Assembly: GCA_033782935.1 (NCBI GenBank)
Contig: JAWQEG010002451.1
Coordinates: forward strand, 62,001 to 126,000
DNA length: 64,000 nt
From: Petrolisthes cinctipes
Lineage: Eukaryota > Arthropoda > Malacostraca > Decapoda > Porcellanidae
Direction of reading: 5' to 3'
Shown: positions 15,019 through 24,350 of the stretch, piece after piece
Layout: each line of letters starts with the position of its first letter
Numbering within the stretch: the stretch's first letter is position 1
Position numbers and translations under genes: made by a program
The notes under the pieces: generated by a model
Told to the model about the DNA's origin: nothing
Databases searched by the model: none
Seen by the model: only the letters and a program-made list of their open reading frames with translations

Positions 15019-15655
15019 AGTATAGTATCAGTAAAGATGTGGCCAAGGACTTCAACAGGATAATTATATATGTATTAACAAAATAACTATTCCTATTTCG
15101 CACTCATACTCGAACTCACTCATACTTGCACTCATATAGTCGAATAACTGACTCACACACACACACACATACACACATACACAACGTCCTGTCAACATAC
15201 ACACAGACCATCATATCCGTCACTATCACCACCACCACCACCACCACTATAATATATAGTTTCACTCACTACACAATAGCTGAAAATAAGCCCTGGTTTG
15301 GACTGGACTGGACTGGATGATAGAACGGATATACAAAGTGGCCAAGCATACATAGGTCATAAATATAGGGTTAGTTAGAGTTATAAGGATGATTGATGTT
15401 GCCAGCCAAACTCTATTATATATGTATACTGTATCCTCCCTCTGTTGTTGCCGTGTAAAAAAAGAAGAAGAAATAATAAAAAAAAAAAAGGTGGTTCTGT
15501 AATGTGGTGGGTGAAAGATTTGTTACCAGTTGTATGTACTCCTTTGTAGGTATGTAGGTTGGTAGGTAGGTTTGGGGTGTACTGTATCTTAATTAATAAT
15601 AAATGACAAGCAACAGAGTGGAGAGTTTAATTCGACGTAAACATTATTTTAAAGT

Positions 15656-15726
<71 letters not shown>

Positions 15727-15747
15727 AGAGAAAGAAGAACGTGGGGG

Positions 15748-15806
<59 letters not shown>

Positions 15807-18800
15807 AGATATAAAGAAGAACGAGGGGGAAAATCAAAGAGAGAGAGAGGGAGAGAGATGGAGGGAGAGAGGGAGGGAGAGAGGTTTTCCGGTTGACTCA
15901 GAAACCAGCTCCTGCCACACCACCACCAAGTTAATAAATAACAAACATGCTTTTATTGGTATAGTGAAACCAGTACAGCTGGTTGCTATAGAATATGCCC
16001 CTTCACAAGCCCAGGCCCCGTGTAGGCATAATCTGGGTTGGAAGGGTCAATTCCGTGACGTTCATCAGAAGTAAATAAAATTCAAATCTGGCGCTGTACT
16101 GATAGTGGAGCCACCTGGTGGTGGTGAGGTGAGGTATTAAGCCCCTCCTCCGCTGAATACCGCTCGTCCACTCTGTCGCGGAACACAGTTCAGTCAACAT
16201 CTACGCTCCTCGCTGCTACGCTATGGTATTGTTTCACGTGTTCCTGCTAATATTTTCTTTTGTGTTCTAGTGGCTAGCCTGCTTTGGCAGATGTATCGTG
16301 TGTGTATTCTAGGAGGGTTTTAGGTGTGTATGGGGGTTTTTTCTTCGTTAGGACTTAGTTCTTTTTTCCTTAGCGAAGGGGGGTTTTTCAGCCCCTTTGT
16401 TCGGAGTTTTTCTCCGTTTTTCCCCCCTTTCACCTTTCCTCCTGCCACTAGTACATTCTTCGTGTGTATTTTATCGGGGTTTCTGGGGTTTTTAGCGAGG
16501 TTAGTGGGCGCCACGTGGGACTTCACCCCACGTGGTGAGCACATGGGGTCTTTGCAGCCCTTCCTCTTGCCTTCCCCGATTATTATGTGTCCCCTCTCGG
16601 TAAAGGGGAGTGAGAATTGTGCTCTGGTTCTCCCTTCCTCTCCCAGGCCGGGGTTTTTTATTTAATTTTGGGTGTTTTTCCAATATTTGGAGCCTGGAGT
16701 GTTTCTTCTCAGGCTAGCTTGTTGGGGGCTACTTTTCGGGGTTTTTTCCCCTTCCCTGTCCTGCCTCCCTTCCTCCTGCCACTAGTACACGTCATTTAGT
16801 GTATTTTTCCTCGGGGTTTTTTGGTGTTAGCGAGGTTTTTTCCTCCCCACGTGGGGCTCTTTCCTCCCCACGTGGGGCTCTTTCCTCCCCACGTGGTGCG
16901 GGGGTAAGACTACTTAGCCCCTTATCATTGTTTCCCCCGAGTGTGGTTTAGTGTTACGTGGGGTGGGGGGAGCGAGGATTGTTCCAGGTTCTCGTTTCCC
17001 CTTCCCAGCGTATTTTTGGGGTTTTTTCTGGTGTCTTCCCAGTTTGTTTGTTACCCTGGGAATTGCCCATCAGGCTGTCTGTGCCTCTCCTTTGGGGCCT
17101 GCAGACCAGAGGTTCTTTCTCAGCCCCCGCGGGGGAGGGGGGGGGTGGTTTCCCGGGTTGGTGCGTGTGGGGTTTTTTGTTTGGGGTTCGTTCCCGGGTC
17201 CGAGGGGGCTTGCTATCCCCCTCTGCCCGTGTCCTATTATTTTTGTTTGTGTCTTTGTACGCATGGCTTCACGTGTTAACCCCTTTTTTGTGAGTTTTTC
17301 TCCCGCAGTCTGGCCACCAGCATCGTTCGCCCCACGCACCCTGCTTCACCCCCTAGGCTTGCGACCCTTTGGTGTGTAGTGTGGAAGGCTGTATGTTGTG
17401 GTTTTCTCTGCACATGGTGCGAACACGTGTGCGTGTTTAGCCCCGTGTGTGGGGTTTTTCCCCGTGTGTGTGTTGATTGGTGTGTGCGCTCACGCTGTGA
17501 CTGTCTTCCCCCGTGTGCGGTGAGTACTTGTTTGGGTTTTTTCTCCTCGGGTTTTTTAACCCTGTGGGGAGTGAGGTTTTTTATTTTGCACGTGTCCCTT
17601 CTACTCTGTGTCTTGGGACCTCTGCACCTTTTTGGTGTTTTTCCTTGTCAGCTCTTTTAGTGTCTTAGGATATTATTCTGATAATGTTGCCTGCACTTCT
17701 GTAGCTGCCTTACCAAGCAACGTTTTACTCACTACACCTGCTTGACTTCTTGCTACTACTGTACTGTTCTTGTCTGCGTTGTAGCATTCTTCTTCGTGCA
17801 GTACTGTTTTTTCAACATTCAGTACCTTCTCACATTTCAGTACAGTTTTTTATAGTTATGTGGTAGGGTAGTAAGACTTTCTATCTTTCTTCTTACATAA
17901 CTCTTTCTTTGTGCTTGCCCTTATTGGGGGTAAGAGAAGCTTTTTACTTTCTGGTAGAGTAAAAGTCCCTCCTTTTAAACCCTCTCCCCCCTTGGGTTTC
18001 CTAGGGTCTACTCTCGGCTTTTGGGGACCGTGTTTGCGGGGTTTTTTCCCCAGCAGTGTGGGGGTGAGTATGTGTGGTTTAGTGTTTTGCCTTGGGAGTT
18101 AGTGTTTCCTCCCTCGGGGTGTTTTGTGTTTTTCCATGTGTGTACACGTGGGTTCACGTGTTAACCCCCTTTTTTCTCCCGCAGTCCACTTGTGCCTTGT
18201 GTGCTTCTTCTGGCTGCACCGTGAGGTTGTTCCTCGACGTGCATCGCCACTGTTCACCCCGCACATGCTTCTGCACTCCCGGGAGTACGTTCCTGCTACG
18301 TGCCTCTCGAGGTCACAGAGGATCTAACTCCTAGCACTCCTCCGAGTCCCCATCGCCTTCCCTGGATGGTTCTGTGCCTCCCTTCCATGGTTTCCCACCA
18401 TTCCCGGAAGCGAGCCAGACCACCACGCTGGCCCCCCTGGCTACCTGACCGGTACCAGGACCCAGCAGGGAAGCTGCTTCGTCTCCCCCATGGGCGAGCT
18501 CCTCGAGCCGCTCTCGGGGGTGCAAGCACGAGTCCAGGAGGAGGTCTCGCCCTCAGGTCCACAGGGTTTCGGGTCCCTAGCACCCCGAGAGGCCTCCTCT
18601 CTTTCCTTTAGTCGGCTCTGATAACCCCCCCGAGGTTTCCACCTCAGCAGGGGGGGGTCAGACCGTCGGGCTGCACCCCTGGTCACCTCCCAGGTACCAG
18701 GGCCCAGCAAGGAAAGGCTCCTTCTCCCACGCGGACGCGCTCAAAGAGCCGCTCCCGAGGGAGCAAGTGTAGCACCAAATGCAGGTCCTCCTCAGCTAAG

Positions 18801-21800
18801 GACCCGGTGGGTACCGACTGACGAACCTGCAGGTCCCTGCCAACTAGGCTCCGACCACAGCCGAGGGACCTACCCATGCACAACCTAGTACCAAAGAGCA
18901 GGTCCCTCTCAGCCAAGGACCCGGTAGGGTACTAACTGTCAAACCTGCTAGGACCTGGCCAGCTAGGGGGCTACCCAGGCACAACCTAGTGCCAAGAACA
19001 GGACCTTTTCAGCCCAGGACCCGGGGGGGTACTAACGGGCAAGCCTGCTAGGACCTAACTAGCTAGGCTCCTACTACAGCCTAGGGTGCTACCCATGCAC
19101 AACCTAGTGCCAACAACAGGACCCACTCAGCCAAGGACCCGGTAGGGTCCCGACTGATAAACCTGTTAAGACCTGACCAGCTAGGGTTCTACCCATGCAC
19201 ATCCTAGGGCCAAGAGCAGGACCCGCTCAGCCAAGGACCCGGTAGGGTACTGACTGACAAGCCTGCGAGGACCTGGCCAGCCAGTCTCCTCCACTATCTA
19301 GGGGCTGCCTATGCACAACCTAGCACCAATAGCAGGACCCGCTCAACCAACAACCCGGGAGGGTACTGACTGAGAGGCCTGCTGGGACCTAGCCAGCTAG
19401 GCTTCGACCACAGCCAAGGTTCTACCTGTGCACAACCTAGGGGCTACCTCGGGCTCAGCCAAGGCGCTACCTATGCACAACCTAGGGCGCTACCTGGGGC
19501 TCAACCTAGTGCGACATGGTCCTCAGCCTAGGGGCTACCTGGACCTGAACCTAGTGGCTACCTGGACCTGAACCTAGTGGCTAGCTGGACCTGAACCTGG
19601 GGTCCCAGCCTAGGGGGTACCTGGGACTCAGCCTACGGCAGCTAGTTCATGAGGGTTTGTAACACACGGCCTCTTTGCCGCGTGAGGGAAATAGGAGAGC
19701 GAATGCGATAACGTTTCAAAACGTTTCTCAGAACTGTAACAACTCTCAAACTCGGAGGTTTTTCCAGTCACTGCCCTCCCTGACAGTGACGTTTTTACGT
19801 CCCTCTTTTCCCGTAATGATTCGCAGGTGGTCACCAGGGTTCTCCGAAACGTGAATCATTCTTTACCAAGAACGAGACACCCTACCCTGTGCTGACGTAG
19901 GTTTTCAATGGAGGTATGCCTTCCAGCGGTGGGGCAACTGTGGGTCCCCCATATTTTCCCACAGGTAACTGCTTGACCTACCAGTCTTCTGTTCTGCTTG
20001 GTTGGAAGGTTTTCAAAGTAGTTCCTCACCTCTCGGTGGTCCTTACCAAATTCGAACAAACCATTGATTAACTATACGGCTCCGGTTGTTGCCTACCGTC
20101 CTACCAAGCTGCACATGTCACTCTTGGTGTCAGGTCCAAGCTCTCAAGGATGATATTACAGCTACCCTAGTCCTCGCCTCGGATCACCTGTTTTGTATCC
20201 CCATAACAGGGGGACATGGAGCAGCAAGATTTGTGTCTTGTACACCATACTCACTCAATGGGGGCTTCTTAACTACGTCCTTAACCTTTCGTCGCACGCA
20301 TTCCACTTAGGGGATGGGGGCGAGGGGATATTGGGGCTTCAGCTTTCCCTGGTCGATGCCTTGTATTAGTGCTCAGGACGGTCCTGGCGTTACACTCTCG
20401 ACACTGTCCCAGACAGCCTCGTGAGATTTAAGGTTCGCCTCATTCCCTAGTGGGGGAGCCGGCCGATTATGTGCCACCCCACAGCCCCACTATTGCAACG
20501 GTACCCGTTCCTGAACCCGCCCTTCTCACCTTCCCTGCCGCGTCGCCGGTAGGGGACTCGAGTCCACCTGGGGATTTTGGAGCCGTTCCCGTTCCCCCAA
20601 TCTCTCTGGGTCTCGAGTCCCCGGGGGGCACCCTGGCGGAGGAGCTGGCTGCCTCTCCTCCCCCGTTCCCGTCGCCTCATCCTGTGGACGACGGGTACCT
20701 TCCCTACTCTTGGGCCTTTCTTCCTTCGTCCTGAACTCACTCTTCAGAGGAGGTCAGACGGGTGCGTAGTCTCCCGATCCTTCTCAACCAGAGGTTTGGG
20801 TGAGGAGGCACGACGGGCTAGTGAAGCGGGAAGCGGACGAACTTTTTGGTTTGTCCGTAGGCCACGCGCCCTTCCCCACCTACCATGGTGGAGGCGGCGG
20901 GACCCGTTCCTGGACCTGCTCTATCCGAGTCCCCGCGGGGAGCGGGTACGGGATCTGGGGGGGGGGGGCGGGACATCCACCTCATCCTTCAGGACGAGGT
21001 ATCTGTTCCACTCGCTCTCCCTCACCCCCTGGGTTGCAATGGGGACTCCGCCCACCTTACCACAGGGTCCCCGTGGGAGACAGAAAAGGGGGAGGGTACG
21101 CCCGAATGGAAAAGGTCGGACGACTTACCTTCTGTCACCAGACATCCCTTACGTCATCTCCATTCTGTACAGTCTCATGTTTAGAACATCTTGGGGTTTC
21201 TTTTCTCCTCTCGGGATATTTTACCCGAACCTAGGCCATAGCCTAGGTTCGGAGGACCCTAACAACAAAAATGGGGGGGGGGGGGGTCCTCGACCCCCTG
21301 GCCCATCCCCTCGAGGGTGTCTTTAAAGACTTACGACTTGTAACACTTTCTGGTTTTAACCGAAAGTTGTCCGTATATAATGATAATAAATTATATGCGT
21401 AACAACCCTTCCACAGCAGCTACCACCCTAGCTTTGGGAAATCGCTTTACGATGGTCGGCCACCTCCACTGTTCGCCTCACGCACCTTGCTTCACGCCCA
21501 AGGGTTACGACCCTTTGGCGCGCGGTGTGTGCCGCCCCGGGGCTGAGCTGTGTCGGGAGACACCCGCCTCTGCCCGCACCCAAAACTCCCCCGCCCTTGC
21601 CTCCTTTCGTAACACAGGGACTAGGGCCTGGAGAATGGCGGGCCCAGACTCCCTCCTGGCCCTTCACTGCGTCCTTTTCCTACCTGACCTTCTAAGGGGT
21701 TCCTCTGGAGGGTTTGTCACCTCCTCCAGAAAGCTCTCTTCCTGCTCGCCTTAGCTACAGGGTACAGGGCCTCTCAGTTGGCAGCCCTTACCCGTCACAC

Positions 21801-24182
21801 AGCCTTTTCATCTGTAAGCCCTAACCTTACTTCTTTAACTATCCCCACCTCTCCCGCTTTCCTGGCTAAGAACGAGCAGGCTGACGACAGGATTGGCCCT
21901 CTCGTAGTACCCTCGTCCCTGAGGGCTGGAAGTTTCCACCCCCTCTGGCCAGTCCACGCGTTTCTACATACGTGGAGGCAACGAGAGGGGCTTCTCCGGA
22001 CCACCTCTTCTACAACGCTAGGTCCGGTAACCCTCTTTTCCCTAGGTCAATCGGATGGGTGACTGGATATATATATTAAACACAGGATTACTGCATCCTT
22101 GTGTCCTCCTTCATCCTCTCGGGATCGCATGACCTGAGCCGGGTCCATAGCCCTAGCTCAGAGGACTTTAATAACAAAGGGGGGGGGGGGGGTGGGGGGG
22201 GGGGGGCACCCCCTCTCCTGTACCTGACCCCTCGAGTCTGCCTATATAGACTTTAGTTGGTTAACAATTCTGGTCTATAACAGAATAGTCTACGGTATAT
22301 ACTAAAATAAATCACATTGTTACGGAATTCTTGTGTATTTATTTTCCAAACAATTACTTTACTACGATGAGTGACAGGAGATATTATTCACAAGATATCT
22401 GGATCCTAGTGTCCTCCTTCATCCCCTCGGGATCACATTACCTGAGCGAGGGCCATAGCCCTAACTCAGAAGACTTGAATAAGGGGGGGGGGGGAAGGGG
22501 GGGGGGTTGCCATGGGCACCTCCCCCCCTCCTCTCCTAGGCCCGAACCCTCGAGTCTACCTATAAAGACTTTATGTGTAACAATTCTGATCTATAACAGA
22601 ATGGTCTACGGTTATATGGTATAAGCTACTTCTCCCCCACCACGGCTATTCACCTAGCCAGTGTCGGGAGGGGCGTTAGCTGCTTCCTCACCGGGCTCGG
22701 TTACCTTTCCTGCCCTCCGCTCTCAACCACTCTTAACTAGCACGTGATTGCCTCCACCTCACCTCCCACCTACCGCATCGCATGCTTAGCAACCAGCTGT
22801 ACTGGTTTCACTATACCAATAATAGTGCATTTGTCGCGGCTTCTAGCCGCTTAAATTGTATTTATTGGTTTGTGAAACCAGTACAGCTTCTACTGTCCCA
22901 CCCACCTCCCGATGCGGCAGGCACTCACTTCTTTCTCATTGGAGTGGACGAGCGGTATTCAGCGGAGGAGGGGCTTAATACCTCACCTCACCACCACCAG
23001 GTGGCTCCACTATCAGTACAGCGCCAGATTTGAATTTTATTTACTTCTGATGAACGTCACGGAATTGACCCTTCCAACCCAGATTATGCCTACACGGGGC
23101 CTGGGCTTGTGAAGGGGCATATTCTATAGCAACCAGCTGTACTGGTTTCACAAACCAATAAATACAATTTAAGCGGCTAGAAGCCGCGACAAATGCACTA
23201 ATATTGTTAGAGTCCAACAGAGGCGCCGGAAGGAGTCGAGTCCCGCTGACGTCATAGAGAGCTGGATGGGATGTGACACTAGCTTCAGGTCTCAGGGTGG
23301 GTGGGTAAGTAGGTAGGTTTTGGTTGGTGGGTAGGTGGGTAGGTAGGCATAGGAAGGAAAGTGTGCTAGGTGGGTAGGTAGGTAGTTTGGTAAGTTGTTA
23401 GGCAGACAGATGGGTAGGTAGGCAGGCAGAGAGGTGGGTAAGCAGGTAGGTAGATAGGTAAGTAGACAGGCAGCCAGAGAGGTAGGTAGGTAGGTAGGTA
23501 GGTAGGTAGGTTAGTAGATTGGTAGGTTAGGAGGTAGGGAGGTTAGCCTGGTTGTTTGAAAGGATATACACCAAAAGCTTCCTATAGTTTCATTATCTTG
23601 GTAATAGGAGTTGTTTGTAATGCTCATATCAACTATTTACATCCTTAATACGTCATCGTGTCATTCTTTCGTGAAAAACAATAAATTTATGTCCAGATCC
23701 AATATTCACAGTCTTTAAAAATGTTCTATTAGTAAAATTACTTAAAGGGAATTGGCATAAATGTGATTTTTAGGGACTGCAAAAAACTACTCTCCTCTTA
23801 AGAACCCTGTGATCGTGTATGAAAATTGGAGGCTTCTGATTCCTCCTGACTAGTCCACGAAACAAGCTCTCTCCATATACTGTACAGTAGGTGGTGTTTT
23901 GTGACAGTATTTGAAGGACTCATTTTATCTCCAATTTTCTGACTACATCACAGGGTCCCTTAAAGATAGGTACCCAGTTTAATTATTGTTGTAGTAATTG
24001 TTGTGGTTGTAGGTATAAGGTGTAAGTAACTCTTTACTAAACAAGCCTTTGGGGATATACAGGCAATGTATTGATTTTGCTAATGACGTAGGATGGTTTA
24101 TAAACAATCATATCGGGGCTTTATAATCATAATGTCTTAACAGTGAGTATGCTAAATGCTTCGGGAATCCTGAGTGAAAAAC

Positions 24183-24239
<57 letters not shown>

Positions 24240-24259
24240 TTTATTATATACATGACAAA

Positions 24260-24350
<91 letters not shown>

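Larger units (their letters stand above)
15953..23200 (+). mobile_element. DIRS-like retroelement, 7,248 bp, non-autonomous or decayed
   Basis: Seen: 210-bp inverted terminal repeats (15964-16173 and 22942-23151, no mismatch noticed by eye). A 102-bp internal region (22787-22888) consists of the complement of the left outer end (15953-15988) directly joined to the complement of the right outer end (23135-23200). This is the terminal-repeat plus internal-complementary-region layout known for DIRS1-type tyrosine-recombinase retrotransposons, where it marks the joint of the circular DNA form; its position near the right end sets the plus orientation. The interior is GC-rich unlike its AT-rich surroundings. 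Expected Gag, reverse transcriptase/RNase H, methyltransferase and recombinase frames were not recognised; no Y-x-DD motif was found. It sits in transporter intron 1, antisense. Confidence 0.8.

Noticed and set aside
14140..15103. Frames of Ser-Leu, Arg-Glu and Thr-His
   Set aside because: (CT)n, (GA)n and (CA)n translations.
16320..18710. Many 60-142-codon frames on both strands
   Set aside because: High GC and low stop density in the DIRS-like interior; mutually overlapping and without motifs.
23286..23545. Internal telomeric repeat
   Set aside because: Unit is TAGG with many variants, not the arthropod TTAGG pentamer.
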